From Streptomyces camelliae (lineage in GTDB: Bacteria; Actinomycetota; Actinomycetes; Streptomycetales; Streptomycetaceae): a DNA stretch of 64,000 nt. Location of the stretch: assembly GCF_027625935.1 (NCBI RefSeq), contig NZ_CP115300.1, forward strand, positions 3,844,001 through 3,908,000, given 5' to 3'. Shown one piece after another: positions 19,471 to 28,109 of the stretch (its first letter is position 1; every line of letters starts with the position of its first letter). Position numbers and translations under genes: made by a program. Below the pieces are notes generated by a model. It had not been told where the DNA came from. It did not search any database and was given only the letters and a program-made list of their open reading frames with translations.

Positions 19471-19881
19471 CTACGAGGCCCGGGACTGGATCTCCCGGGC
19501 CTCGTCGTATGCCTGGCGCCTCTCGTCGTAGGCCTGGCGGGCGCCGAGCACATCGGCCATGCGCTGCTCGGTCCACTGCGCCAGCGCCCGCACCTGCTCC
19601 GCCGCCTCGCGCCCGAGCTCGGTCAGGGAGTAGTCGACGCGTGGCGGGATGACCGGCTTGGCGTCCCGGTGGACCAGGCCGTCGCGCTCCAGGGTCTGAA
19701 GGGTCTGGGTGAGCATCTTCTCGCTGACCCGCCCGATCGCCCGGCGCAGTTCGCTGAAGCGGTACGGGCGGTCGAGAAGCTGGATCAGCACCAGCACGCC
19801 CCAGCGACTCGTGACGTGCTCCAGGACCAGGCGCTGGGGGCACATGGCCTCGCCGTCGCCCTTCCACTCACTTACCGGCAT
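19471..19881 (-). CDS. HxlR/DUF24-family transcriptional regulator
   Basis: The 136-residue winged-helix regulator has the family core CPQRLVLEHVTSRWGVLVLIQLL, SELRRAIGRVSEKMLTQTLQTLERDGLV and RVDYSLTELG. Cys14 sits at the conserved redox-sensing cysteine of the QorR/HypR group. It is divergent from an NmrA-like reductase gene and separated from it by 93 bases containing an inverted repeat. By analogy with QorR-QorB and YodB-type systems it likely represses the neighbour until quinones or other electrophiles oxidise or alkylate Cys14; this is inference from family and arrangement. Confidence 0.88.
   Translation of the reverse strand: MPVSEWKGDGEAMCPQRLVLEHVTSRWGVLVLIQLLDRPYRFSELRRAIGRVSEKMLTQTLQTLERDGLVHRDAKPVIPPRVDYSLTELGREAAEQVRALAQWTEQRMADVLGARQAYDERRQAYDEAREIQSRAS
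19474..19504. terminator. Bidirectional hairpin between korB and the HxlR gene
   Basis: A perfect 12-bp stem (19474-19485 and 19493-19504, CGAGGCCCGGGA) with a 7-base loop lies 19 bases past the korB stop and inside the last codons of the convergent HxlR gene. It probably terminates korAB transcription. It lies ahead of the regulator's own stop codon, so any role for that transcript is less certain. Confidence 0.65.
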
Positions 19882-19885
19882 GCCC

Positions 19886-19908
19886 GTACCTTACTTCAAA
19901 GTGGGTAC
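19886..19908. promoter_or_regulatory. Probable HxlR operator
   Basis: GTACC (19886-19890) and GGTAC (19904-19908) form an inverted repeat with a 13-base spacer in the divergent region between the HxlR regulator and the NmrA-like reductase. The half-sites resemble the GTAC-centred operators known for QorR-type regulators. It lies 5 bases from the regulator's start codon, so binding would block its own transcription as well. Confidence 0.5.
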
Positions 19909-19974
19909 TTTCCTGGAGTTAGCGCACCTCATATGGTTAGCGGCAGAACGCACCTCAGAAGGAGATGGCACACC

Positions 19975-20829
19975 ATGAGCATCGTCGTCACCGGAGCCAC
20001 CGGACACCTCGGCACGCACGTGATCGAGGGCCTGCTGGAGAAGGTCCCGGCCGAGCAGATCACCGCGGTCGTCCGCGACGAGGCGAAGGCCGCGCCGCTG
20101 GCGGCGCGCGGGGTCCAGCTGGCCGTCGCCGACTACGACACCCCGGAGTCCTTCGACGGCGTGTTCTCCGCCGGCGACAAGGTGCTGCTGATCTCCGGCA
20201 GCGAGATCGGCAAGGACCGTGTGGCCCAGCACAAGGTCGTCATCGAGGCGGCCAAGGCGGCCGGGGTGGCGCTTCTCGCCTACACCAGCGCGCCGGGCGC
20301 CCTGACGGCCGCGCTCGCCGACGACCACCGCGGCACCGAGCAGGCGCTCCTCGCCTCCGGCCTGCCGTACGTGCTGCTGCGCAACGGCTGGTACAACGAG
20401 GTCTTCGCCGAGAACCTGGGTCCGGTCCTGGCGCACGACGCCGTCACCCACGCCGCCGGCGAGGGCCGGGTCTCCTCCGCCGCCCGCGCCGACTACGCGG
20501 CCGCCGCGGTCGCCGTCCTGACCGGCGAGGGGCACGAGAACACGACGTACGAGCTCGGCGGCGACGTCGCCTGGAGCTACGCGGAGTACGCGGCCGAGCT
20601 GAGCCGGCAGACCGGCCGGACCATCGCCGTCAACCCGGTCTCCGTCGACGCCTACGCGGACATCCTCACCGGCGCCGGGCTGCCCGAGCCGCTCGCGCGG
20701 ATCCTCGCCGGTGTCGACGCCTCCATCGAAAAGGGCGAGCTCGTCGTCACCAGCGGTGACCTCACCCGCCTGATCGGCCGCCAGAGCACGCCGATCGCCG
20801 AGTCGATCGCCGCCGCGCTGACGAGCTGA
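19975..20829 (+). CDS. NmrA-like NAD(P)H-dependent oxidoreductase (QorB-like)
   Basis: The 284-residue atypical short-chain dehydrogenase has the N-terminal dinucleotide motif VTGATGHLGTHVIEGLLEKVP (residues 4-24) and LRNGWYNEVF in place of the classical YxxxK active site, as in QorB quinone reductases. The ATG at 19975 is preceded by AGAAGGAGA about 9 bases upstream. It is likely a quinone or other electrophile reductase controlled by the divergent HxlR regulator. The substrate cannot be fixed from sequence. Confidence 0.87.
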   Translation: MSIVVTGATGHLGTHVIEGLLEKVPAEQITAVVRDEAKAAPLAARGVQLAVADYDTPESFDGVFSAGDKVLLISGSEIGKDRVAQHKVVIEAAKAAGVALLAYTSAPGALTAALADDHRGTEQALLASGLPYVLLRNGWYNEVFAENLGPVLAHDAVTHAAGEGRVSSAARADYAAAAVAVLTGEGHENTTYELGGDVAWSYAEYAAELSRQTGRTIAVNPVSVDAYADILTGAGLPEPLARILAGVDASIEKGELVVTSGDLTRLIGRQSTPIAESIAAALTS

Positions 20830-20948
20830 CCCGCACGGCCCGCCCCACCCCGGCCGTCATGACCGTATGCCAATACGCGCATGACAGCCGGGGGTGCCTG
20901 GGGCTACCTTCTTTCTCGCGCGCGTGTCACGAGCAAGAAGGAGGGGCC

Positions 20949-21908
20949 GTGAGCGGGACGACCGACAGCTCCGGGAACCAGGACCGGGCAGGCCTGCTGA
21001 ACGGCTTCGCCGCCTATGGCATGTGGGGGCTGGTCCCTCTGTTCTGGCCGCTGCTGAAGCCCGCCGGGGCGGTGGAGATCCTCGCCCACCGCATGGTCTG
21101 GTCCCTGGTCGTCGTCGCCGCCGCGCTGCTCTTCGTACGGCGCTGGGCCTGGGCGGGCGAGCTGCTGCGGCAGCCGCGCCGGCTCGCGCTCGTCGCCGTG
21201 GCCGCCGCCGTCATCACTGTGAACTGGGGCGTCTACATCTGGGCCGTGAACTCCGGCCATGTGGTCGAGTCCTCGCTCGGGTACTTCATCAACCCGCTGG
21301 TGACCATCGCGATGGGCGTGCTGCTGCTGAAGGAGCGGCTGCGGCCCGTGCAGTGGGCGGCGGTCGCGACCGGTTTCGCCGCCGTCGTCGTCCTGACCGT
21401 CGGCTACGGCCGCCCGCCGTGGATCTCGCTCACCCTCGCCCTCTCCTTCGCCACCTACGGCCTGGTGAAGAAGAAGGTCGGCCTCGGCGGCATCGAGTCG
21501 CTGGCCGCCGAGACCGCGATCCAGTTCCTGCCCGCGCTCGCCTATCTGCTGTGGCTCGTCGCGCACGGCAGGTCCAGCTTCGTGAACGACGGGACCGGAC
21601 ACGCCGCCCTGCTCGCCTGCACCGGCCTGGTCACCGCGCTCCCCCTGGTCTGCTTCGGCGCGGCGGCGATCCGCGTACCGCTGTCCACGCTGGGCCTGCT
21701 GCAGTACCTCGCCCCCGTCTTCCAGTTCCTGCTCGGCGTCCTGTACTTCCACGAGGCCATGCCGGTGGAGCGCTGGGCCGGGTTCGCACTGGTCTGGCTG
21801 GCGCTGATCCTACTCACGGGCGACGCACTGCGCACGGCACGGCGGACGCGGGAATCGGTGATCGTGGCGCGTGGAGGGAAGGCGGAGTCCGCGGCGGTGG
21901 AGGCCTGA
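20949..21908 (+). CDS. rarD: RarD-type EamA-family permease
   Basis: The 319-residue protein has about ten hydrophobic segments and the RarD signatures GLLNGFAAYGMWGLVPLFWPLL, HRMVWSLVVV, NWGVYIWAVNSGHVVESSLGYFINPLV and LQYLAPVFQFLLGVLYFHE. RarD proteins are drug/metabolite-superfamily transporters of unknown substrate, often annotated as chloramphenicol-sensitive. The GTG at 20949 follows AAGGAGGGG closely. It is monocistronic or co-transcribed with the next gene 66 bases away. Confidence 0.9.
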   Translation: MSGTTDSSGNQDRAGLLNGFAAYGMWGLVPLFWPLLKPAGAVEILAHRMVWSLVVVAAALLFVRRWAWAGELLRQPRRLALVAVAAAVITVNWGVYIWAVNSGHVVESSLGYFINPLVTIAMGVLLLKERLRPVQWAAVATGFAAVVVLTVGYGRPPWISLTLALSFATYGLVKKKVGLGGIESLAAETAIQFLPALAYLLWLVAHGRSSFVNDGTGHAALLACTGLVTALPLVCFGAAAIRVPLSTLGLLQYLAPVFQFLLGVLYFHEAMPVERWAGFALVWLALILLTGDALRTARRTRESVIVARGGKAESAAVEA

Positions 21909-21974
21909 CGGACTGTTCACGCGGGGCGCTTCGCACGGGGCCGTTGTCAGTGCCGCGCGCTATAAGTGGCGACC

Positions 21975-22442
21975 ATGTCGACACAGACGCCCACGCCCCT
22001 GCACTGGAAGCTCGTCATCGACGCGGCCGACCCGCACGCCCAGGCCGACTTCTGGGCCGCCGCGCTGCACTACACGGCCGAGGACAACAGCGCCCTCGTC
22101 GAACGGCTGCTGTCCGCCGGCGCGCTGCCCGCCGAGGCCACGGTCGAGTACCACGGCCGCCTCGCCTTCCGTGACCTGATCGCCGTACGACACCCCGACG
22201 ACCCGTACGACCCCGAGACCGGCACCGGGCTGGGCCGGCGCCTGCTCTTCCAGCGCGTCCCGGAGCCGAAGACGGTCAAGAACCGCCTCCACCTCGACCT
22301 GCACGCCGGCCCGGAGCGACGCGCTCAGGAGGTGGCACGGCTGGAGGCACTGGGCGCCCGGGTCGTACGCGAGGTGAAGGAGCCCGGCGGGGAGTGGGTG
22401 GTGCTGACGGATCCGGAGGGGAGCGAGTTCTGCTTGCAGTGA
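21975..22442 (+). CDS. VOC-superfamily (glyoxalase-like) protein
   Basis: The 155-residue protein has two beta-alpha-beta halves of the vicinal-oxygen-chelate fold: LHWKLVIDAADPHAQADFWAAAL at the start, and KNRLHLDLHAGPERRAQEVARLEALGA...VVLTDPEGSEFCL at the end. The latter is typical of the glyoxalase-like domain found widely in Streptomyces. I chose ATG 21975; a GTG at 21966 is in frame. No metal-ligand assignment is secure, and the function (isomerase, dioxygenase or drug-binding) is unknown. Confidence 0.85.
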   Translation: MSTQTPTPLHWKLVIDAADPHAQADFWAAALHYTAEDNSALVERLLSAGALPAEATVEYHGRLAFRDLIAVRHPDDPYDPETGTGLGRRLLFQRVPEPKTVKNRLHLDLHAGPERRAQEVARLEALGARVVREVKEPGGEWVVLTDPEGSEFCLQ

Positions 22443-22470
22443 GTCCCGCGAAGTCCGGTGCGGGGCGGGG

Positions 22471-23799
22471 TCACGGCTGTGCGGCGCGGGCCGCCCGGTC
22501 GGTCAGGCGGACCATGCGGGCGCGGGCGGACTCCAGGGGCCGTGGATCACCGGCGGCCGGACCCGGCTCGGCGCTGAGGTCCGTCCACAGCTCGATCAGG
22601 TCATGGCCCAGCCGCAGGCCCTCCTCGGGGTCGCGCACCGCACGCCAGGCCGTCGCCGCGCTCCGCACGTTGCCGTAGGCGGCCTCCGCGTCCCGTGCCT
22701 GGCGGCGCAGCCGGGCAAGGTCCAGTGACTGCCGGAAGGCACGGACCGGTTCGCCGGCCAAGTAGGCGATGTAGGCGGACAGTTCACGCAGATGCAGCAC
22801 CTCGGCGTGACCGGGGCCCAGCACGGTGGCCGCCTCCGCGACCGTACGCTCGGCGAGTTCGGCCGCCGCCTCGATACGGCCCGCCCGCACGGCCTCGTTG
22901 ATCCGCGTCATCGGCTCGGTCAGCAACGCGGCCCCCTCCGCCGTCTCGGTCACGGGCCCGTCCCCGAGCACCTCCTCGGCAACGGCGTCGAAGCCTCGGG
23001 CAGGGGTGCGAACGGGGCCGGAACCGATGGGCTCGTCGGCCTCGCCGAGGCTCATCCCGGGGACACCGAGCAACGCGAAGCCGGTCTTGGGGGCGTCAGC
23101 CTTCGGGGCGTCAGCCTTCGTGGCCTCGGGCTCCGTAGCCTCGGACTTCGTGGGCTCGGGTTTCGGGATGACGGCCTTCGCGGCGTCGATCGTCGGGGCG
23201 CCGGTCCCGGGGGCGTCGGACTTCGGGACATCGCTCCCCGGAATGTCAGTGCCGACCGCCGGGGCCGGAGTCGCGGTCGGGGCCGGAGACGCCGTCGGGG
23301 CCGGAGACATGACCGGCGGGGGGCCGAACTGCCCGATCGGCATCTGTACGGTCCCGGCAGGCACGGCCCCCGGCTCCCGCACCGAAGCCCCGCCCGCCAC
23401 GCCCTCCGGTGCGGCCGCGTCCGCCTCTCCCCGCGAAGCCACTCCCACTGCGCCCTGCTCTTCCCGCTGAGCCGCGCCCGCTCCACTCGTCGGCTTTCCC
23501 GGCGGAGCCACCCGGACCGGCTCCCCCACGACCCGGCTGGAGCCGTCCGCCGAGACCTCCAGGGGAACCACGAGGCCCGTCCGGTCGTCCTGGATCGTGG
23601 CGCGTATGGGGGCGCCGAGGCTGATGGCAAGACGCTGGAGGTGGTTCAGGACCGCCTGCTGGATCTTCTCGCCCGGCGCCGGGGTCACCGACGTCCCGCC
23701 CACCGACGCGCCGTCCGCGCCGAACACCCGGACCGGTACCACAGCCGGATGCGCCGCGGGCTGCTGCGCCCGCTTCTTCTCGAAGCTCAGTCGAGACAT
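22471..23799 (-). CDS. Conserved hypothetical protein with Pro/Ala-rich linker and C-terminal helical repeats
   Basis: I do not recognise a named family. The 442-residue protein has an N-terminal folded part (1-110) with RVFGADGASVGG and QAVLNHLQRLAISLGAPIRATIQDDRTGLVVPLEV. The linker (about 110-285) is rich in Pro, Ala and Thr, with repeats such as PTASPAPTATPAP and EATKADAPKADAPK. A helical C-terminal domain (about 310-440) looks like tetratricopeptide repeats (AAELAERTVAEAATVLGPGHAEVLHLRELSAYIAYLAG). ATG 23799 has GAGGG upstream. It is divergent from the FMN reductase gene. The middle is disordered-looking; the two ends may bind partners. Confidence 0.8.
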   Translation of the reverse strand: MSRLSFEKKRAQQPAAHPAVVPVRVFGADGASVGGTSVTPAPGEKIQQAVLNHLQRLAISLGAPIRATIQDDRTGLVVPLEVSADGSSRVVGEPVRVAPPGKPTSGAGAAQREEQGAVGVASRGEADAAAPEGVAGGASVREPGAVPAGTVQMPIGQFGPPPVMSPAPTASPAPTATPAPAVGTDIPGSDVPKSDAPGTGAPTIDAAKAVIPKPEPTKSEATEPEATKADAPKADAPKTGFALLGVPGMSLGEADEPIGSGPVRTPARGFDAVAEEVLGDGPVTETAEGAALLTEPMTRINEAVRAGRIEAAAELAERTVAEAATVLGPGHAEVLHLRELSAYIAYLAGEPVRAFRQSLDLARLRRQARDAEAAYGNVRSAATAWRAVRDPEEGLRLGHDLIELWTDLSAEPGPAAGDPRPLESARARMVRLTDRAARAAQP

Positions 23800-23942
23800 C
23801 GGTTTTCCCTCACTCCCCCGGCGTCGCGATCCGGTCGTACGCGTCCTGCCCACCAGTGTGTCCGCTCCCCTCGGCTTCCGCGTCACCACACCGTCACAGC
23901 CTCGCACCAGCCGGACTCGGGAACCCCTGGAGGAAATTGCTT

Positions 23943-23965
23943 GCGTGTGCATAAAATGCACACGC
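23943..23965. promoter_or_regulatory. Perfect 10-bp inverted repeat upstream of the FMN reductase gene
   Basis: GCGTGTGCAT and ATGCACACGC flank a 3-base AAA spacer, giving a perfect palindrome in the 204-base divergent region, 39-61 bases upstream of the reductase ATG. The AT-rich centre (CATAAAAT) could double as a -10 element. Placement and symmetry suggest a repressor operator; the regulator is unknown, and it is not encoded next door. Confidence 0.55.
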
Positions 23966-24003
23966 CTTTATTCGTGATACGACAGCACTCCCCTGGGGGA
24001 TCA

Positions 24004-24591
24004 ATGAGCCGCCGCTTCCTCTTCCTACTCGGCAGCGCCCGCACCGAGGGCAACACCGAACTGCTGGCCCGCGAGGCGGCCGAGCAGCTGCCCGGTGACG
24101 TCGAGCAGCGCTGGATCCGCCTCGCCGAACACCCGCTGCCCGACTTCGCGGACCTGCGGCACGACACCGAGCACATACGGCCGCCGCACGACAGCACCAC
24201 CGGCCTGCTGCTGGACGCCACCCTCGCGGCCACGGACATCGTGATCGCCTCACCCCTGTACTGGTACTCGGTGTCCGGCCTCACCAAGCGCTACCTCGAC
24301 TACTGGTCGGGCTGGCTGCGCACCCCCGGCCTGGACTTCAGGGCGACCATGGCCGGCCGCACGCTGTGGGGCATCGCGGCGCTGGCCGACCGCGAGCCGT
24401 CGGTCGCCGACCCGTACGTCGGCACGCTCAACAACTCGGCCGCCTACCTGGGCATGCGCTTCGGCGGGGTCCTGCTCGGCAACGGCAGCGGGCCCGGTGA
24501 CGTACTGCGGGACACCGAAGCGCTCACGCGCGCGAAGACGTTCTTCGCCGAGGACGCGCCCCTCGCCCGCTTCCCGTACCAGAGCGCTTAA
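24004..24591 (+). CDS. NADPH-dependent FMN reductase / flavodoxin-like oxidoreductase
   Basis: The 195-residue flavodoxin-fold protein has the FMN phosphate loop LLGSARTEGNTELLARE (about 8-24) and the second FMN loop SPLYWYSVSGLTKRYLDYWSGW. The family uses NAD(P)H to reduce FMN, quinones or azo compounds. ATG 24004 is preceded by CTGGGGGATCA. It is preceded by a strong palindrome, so it is probably inducible, perhaps by redox stress. It converges with the ABC permease gene with only 6 bases between stops. Confidence 0.87.
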   Translation: MSRRFLFLLGSARTEGNTELLAREAAEQLPGDVEQRWIRLAEHPLPDFADLRHDTEHIRPPHDSTTGLLLDATLAATDIVIASPLYWYSVSGLTKRYLDYWSGWLRTPGLDFRATMAGRTLWGIAALADREPSVADPYVGTLNNSAAYLGMRFGGVLLGNGSGPGDVLRDTEALTRAKTFFAEDAPLARFPYQSA

Positions 24592-24597
24592 GGGCGT

Positions 24598-25479
24598 CTA
24601 CGCGCTGATGTCCTTCGTCGTGAACCTCGCCCAGGCCGCCGAGCCGAACACGGCCGCGTACAGCGCCTGGAGGCCGAGGTTCTTCACCAGGTCGTCCCAG
24701 TACACGGGCTCGCGCATCAGGTCGGCGAAGGACAGCCAGTAGTGCGAGAAGAAGTACGGCTGCAGCGCGTGCAGTTGGGGTATCTGGTCGAGGATCTGGA
24801 CGGTGATGACCAGGCCGACCGTGGTCGCCATCGCCGCGATGCCGCTGTTGGTGAGGGTCGACACGAACAGGCCGAGGGCCGCCACGCCGACCAGTGAGGC
24901 GGCGACGACCAGGGCGATCAGCAGCGCCCGGCCGAGTCCTTCGGCGAAGCTGATGCGGGTGCCGGAGATCGTCATCAGGTCGCCGAGCGGGAACAGCACC
25001 GCGCCGACGGCCAGCGCGAAGACGGTGACGACGAATGTGGCGAGCAGACAGAAGGCCATCACCGTCGCGTACTTGGTGAGCAGCAGTCTGGTCCGGCCGG
25101 CCGGGGCGACCAGCAGATAGCGCAGGGTGCCCGCGCCCGACTCGCCCGCTATCGCGTCACCCGCGACGACACCGACGGCCATCGGCAGGAAGAACGGAAG
25201 CGTCGCGGCCAGCGCCGTGAACACCAGGAACAGACCGTTGTTGGTGATCTGCCCGAGGAACGCCGGGCTCCGGTCGCCCTGGCCGACCGCCGAGCCGCCC
25301 CGCGTCTCGATCTTCACCGCGATCCCGACCAGCACCGGCACCGCGGCCAGCACCCCGAGCAGGGCGAGCGTGCGCCAGCGGCGGACCGTCGTGATCAGCT
25401 CGCTGCGCAGCAGCCCGAACGTCCACAGCGGACTCGGCCCCCGCAGGACCGGCTCGTACGCCGCCTCAGCCCGCGACAT
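24598..25479 (-). CDS. ABC-2 type transporter permease
   Basis: The 293-residue membrane protein has six likely helices, starting after a hydrophilic N terminus (SELITTVRRWRTLALLGVLAAVPVLVG). GVVAGDAIAGESGAGTLRYLLVAPAGRTRLLLTKY is the conserved cytoplasmic segment of ABC-2 exporters. Its start overlaps the end of the ATPase gene by 14 bases, so the two form one exporter. The substrate is unknown; antibiotic or lipid export is typical for the family. Confidence 0.9.
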   Translation of the reverse strand: MSRAEAAYEPVLRGPSPLWTFGLLRSELITTVRRWRTLALLGVLAAVPVLVGIAVKIETRGGSAVGQGDRSPAFLGQITNNGLFLVFTALAATLPFFLPMAVGVVAGDAIAGESGAGTLRYLLVAPAGRTRLLLTKYATVMAFCLLATFVVTVFALAVGAVLFPLGDLMTISGTRISFAEGLGRALLIALVVAASLVGVAALGLFVSTLTNSGIAAMATTVGLVITVQILDQIPQLHALQPYFFSHYWLSFADLMREPVYWDDLVKNLGLQALYAAVFGSAAWARFTTKDISA

Positions 25480-26464
25480 CGAAGCCCTCCCCCGTCAGTG
25501 CCACGAACGCGTCCTCCAGCGAAGCCCGTTCGAGCGTGAAGCCGCGGACCCGCACGCCCGCCGTGACCAGGGCTGCGTTCACCTCGGCGAGGTCCCGCGC
25601 GGGCGGGTCGCCGGTGACCCGGTCGCCGTCGGCGCCGACGTCCCCGACGCCCTGTTCCTTCAACACCCGGGCCGCCTCGGCCGCGTCCGGGGTGATCACC
25701 ACCAGCCGGCCGCGCGCCCCGGCCGCCAGGTCGGCCACCTCGCCCTGGGTGACGAGCCGGCCCTGCGCCATGACCGCCGCGTGCGTGCACACCTGTTCGA
25801 TCTCGTCGAGGAGGTGGGAGGAGAGGAAGACGGTCGTGCCGTCGGCGGCCAATTCCCTGATCAGGGTGCGGATCTCCCGCATGCCCTGCGGGTCGAGGCC
25901 GTTGGTGGGCTCGTCCAGGACGAGCAGCCGTCGCGGCTGGAGCAGTGCGGCCGCGAGACCGAGGCGCTGCTTCATGCCGAGCGAGTACGCCTTCGCCTTC
26001 TTGCCGGCGGCGGCCGCGAGGCCCACCCTGTCCAGAGCGGCGGCGACGCGGGCGCGCCGGGTGCGCGGGTCGGCGGTCGGGTCGGCGGCGTCGTAACGCA
26101 GCAGGTTGTCCCGGCCGGAGAGGAAGCCGTACAGGGCGGGGCCCTCGATGAGCGCGCCGACCTCGGGCAGCACGGCACGGGCCGCCCGGGGCATCGGGCG
26201 GCCCAGCACGCTCGCCGTGCCGGCGGTCGGCTCGATCAGGCCCATCAGCATGCGGATGGTGGTGGTCTTGCCCGAGCCGTTCGGTCCGAGGAAGCCGAAG
26301 ACGCTGCCCGCCGGGACGGTCAGGTCGAGGCCGTCGACGGCGAGCTGTCCGCCGCCGTAGCGCTTGGTCAGGCCGCGGGTGGCGATGACGCTCGCCCCCG
26401 CCTGCCCGGGGGCACGCTCCCGCGCGTCCCCCGCCTCGCGCTCCGTGGCGGACAGTCCGTCCAT
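25466..26464 (-). CDS. ABC transporter ATP-binding protein (drug-exporter type)
   Basis: The 332-residue ATPase has Walker A GPNGSGKTTT, the signature-region sequence YSLGMKQRLGLAAALLQP, Walker B LLVLDEPTNGLDPQGM and the H-loop SSHLLDE. The C-terminal ~100 residues carry a regulatory domain typical of exporters of the DrrA/CcmA group. The ATG at 26464 follows AGGGGGAGCC. It pairs with the overlapping ABC-2 permease; 70 bases separate it from the LolA-like gene upstream. Confidence 0.92.
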   Translation of the reverse strand: MDGLSATEREAGDARERAPGQAGASVIATRGLTKRYGGGQLAVDGLDLTVPAGSVFGFLGPNGSGKTTTIRMLMGLIEPTAGTASVLGRPMPRAARAVLPEVGALIEGPALYGFLSGRDNLLRYDAADPTADPRTRRARVAAALDRVGLAAAAGKKAKAYSLGMKQRLGLAAALLQPRRLLVLDEPTNGLDPQGMREIRTLIRELAADGTTVFLSSHLLDEIEQVCTHAAVMAQGRLVTQGEVADLAAGARGRLVVITPDAAEAARVLKEQGVGDVGADGDRVTGDPPARDLAEVNAALVTAGVRVRGFTLERASLEDAFVALTGEGFDVAG

Positions 26465-26534
26465 CGGCTCCCCCTCGATTCGTGCTCCCGTGAAGAGTCA
26501 ACGCACGGTAACGGCCCGTAGTGCCCGGACCGGG

Positions 26535-27734
26535 TCACTTTCCTTCGTCGGCCGCCTTCACCAGGGCGGACTTGGTCACCGCGCCGGCGTAGACCTTGCC
26601 GTCGTCGGTCATCAGGACGTTGATCAGGCGGGTGGAGAAGACCGTGCCCTTGCCGAACTTGCCGGAGACCTGGTCGCCGAGCGAGCCGAGGAAGCCGCCG
26701 AGGTCACCGGCCTTGGAACCGCCCGTCGGCAGACCGCCCTTGGAGCCGGTCTCGAAGGTGGCGATGGACGTCCAGCCCTTGCCGAGGACGGTGCCCTTGT
26801 CGTGGCCCGGGGCGAAGTCCTCGCCGCGCTTGACCGCGTGCTCCCGGTCTGCGCCGTCCTTCTTCTGCTCCGTCACCTTCGCGCCCTTGGGCGGGGTGAA
26901 GGCGAAGGTGGACGCGGAGGGCTTGGCGAAGGAGACCTCCGTGAAGCCCGCGTCGACGACGGCCGCGCCGCCGCTCTTCGGGGTCAGCGTGAACTTCAGT
27001 GGCATGCCCGTCTTCGAGTCGACGGCGATGCTGATCGCGCCGACCGTGGTGCCGGACTGGCGGGGCTTGATCAGCAGCTTGTAGGCGGCGCGGCCGGCGA
27101 CCTGCTCGGTGCCGTCTACAGTGACGGACGTGGTGTCGTCCACCGCCTTCAGTGCCTGGTCGGCGAAGTCCTTGGGAGTGGCCGGGGGCTCGGTCCTGTC
27201 CTTGCCGGAGTCGGCGGAGGTGCCGTGGAAGACCGAGTTGGTCTTGCTGTCGTAGCCCCAGACGTTCGTGCCGTCGTGGATGAGGCTGTACTCGGAGCCG
27301 CTCTCCAGCAGCGACACCTTCTGCTTGTCCGGGCCGTCGGCGGCGACGCGCAGTGTGTGCGTGCCGGTGACCAGTTCGGTGAGCTTGGCCTGGGGGTCGG
27401 CGGAGGAGCCCTCGCCGGAGCCCTTGCCCGCCCCGGAGACCAGGCTGCTCTCCAGGCCGCCGAGGTTCGGCAGGCCGAGGTCGGTGCTGATCTTCACCGT
27501 GCCGGACAGCTGCTGCACGTCCGACTTTGCGATCTTGTCGATGAGCTGCTTGGCGGTGATCTTGGGCAGGTCGGGGTCGCCGGAGGCGGCGAGCGCCGGG
27601 ACCAGCCCGATCGTGGCCGCCGCCACCCCCACCACCGCGACCGGGACCGCGTACCGCGCGGCCTTGCGGCGTCCGCTGTGCGGGTTCTCGTCCCGCACGG
27701 CGTCCACTGCGTCGTCGGATTCGTACGGTGCCAT
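26535..27734 (-). CDS. LolA-like membrane-anchored protein (DUF2092-type)
   Basis: The 399-residue protein has a short cytoplasmic N terminus, one hydrophobic anchor (ARYAVPVAVVGVAAATIGLVPALAASG, about 25-51) and a large extracytoplasmic part. That part includes LSGTVKISTDLGLPNL and YSLIHDGTNVWGYDSKTNSVFHG, resembling the lipoprotein-binding fold of LolA/LppX/RseB. Gram-positives lack LolCDE targets, so the ligand is uncertain. ATG 27734 has GGAGGTAAGG upstream. It lies just upstream of an ABC exporter in the same direction, and the two may act together on a lipid or lipoprotein. Confidence 0.8.
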   Translation of the reverse strand: MAPYESDDAVDAVRDENPHSGRRKAARYAVPVAVVGVAAATIGLVPALAASGDPDLPKITAKQLIDKIAKSDVQQLSGTVKISTDLGLPNLGGLESSLVSGAGKGSGEGSSADPQAKLTELVTGTHTLRVAADGPDKQKVSLLESGSEYSLIHDGTNVWGYDSKTNSVFHGTSADSGKDRTEPPATPKDFADQALKAVDDTTSVTVDGTEQVAGRAAYKLLIKPRQSGTTVGAISIAVDSKTGMPLKFTLTPKSGGAAVVDAGFTEVSFAKPSASTFAFTPPKGAKVTEQKKDGADREHAVKRGEDFAPGHDKGTVLGKGWTSIATFETGSKGGLPTGGSKAGDLGGFLGSLGDQVSGKFGKGTVFSTRLINVLMTDDGKVYAGAVTKSALVKAADEGK

Positions 27735-28109
27735 GTGTGCCTTACCTCCGTCGTCGGCGGCGGCTGTCCTCACGCTGGTCCACCCTGAGCCGCCATTCTC
27801 ACCCGAATCGGTGAGGAGTGGTGATGTCCGTGTTCTCCATCTCACCAAACCGGCCATGAAGAAGCGTCAGACCACGGAGCCAAGTCCATGTACGACTGCG
27901 GTATGACACGCGGGGGTGACGGCTTCCGCGACCCCTAGGGGGCCGGACGGATCGCACGAATGCCGTACGCCGCCGTACGGCCGTCTGCCCGCACGGGCAC
28001 CCGCGCGGGCCCCGCACACGCCGCGCGGCCGGCCGTCGGAGGCACGTTGCGGACACGTCAGGTCGTGGACACGTCAGCCAATGCTGCCGCAGAGCCGGTG
28101 TCAGGGGCG
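27735..28109. other. Intergenic region between LolA-like and polyprenyl synthase genes
   Basis: This 375-base stretch has no supported gene. It holds a short inverted repeat CTCACC-N6-GGTGAG (27798-27815), 64-81 bases ahead of the LolA-like start. It also has GCCGTACG-N4-CGTACGGC (27962-27981) and two copies of GGACACGTCA near 28051 and 28066. The first may be an operator for the LolA-like gene; the others may form the 3' region of the polyprenyl synthase transcript. Confidence 0.5.
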
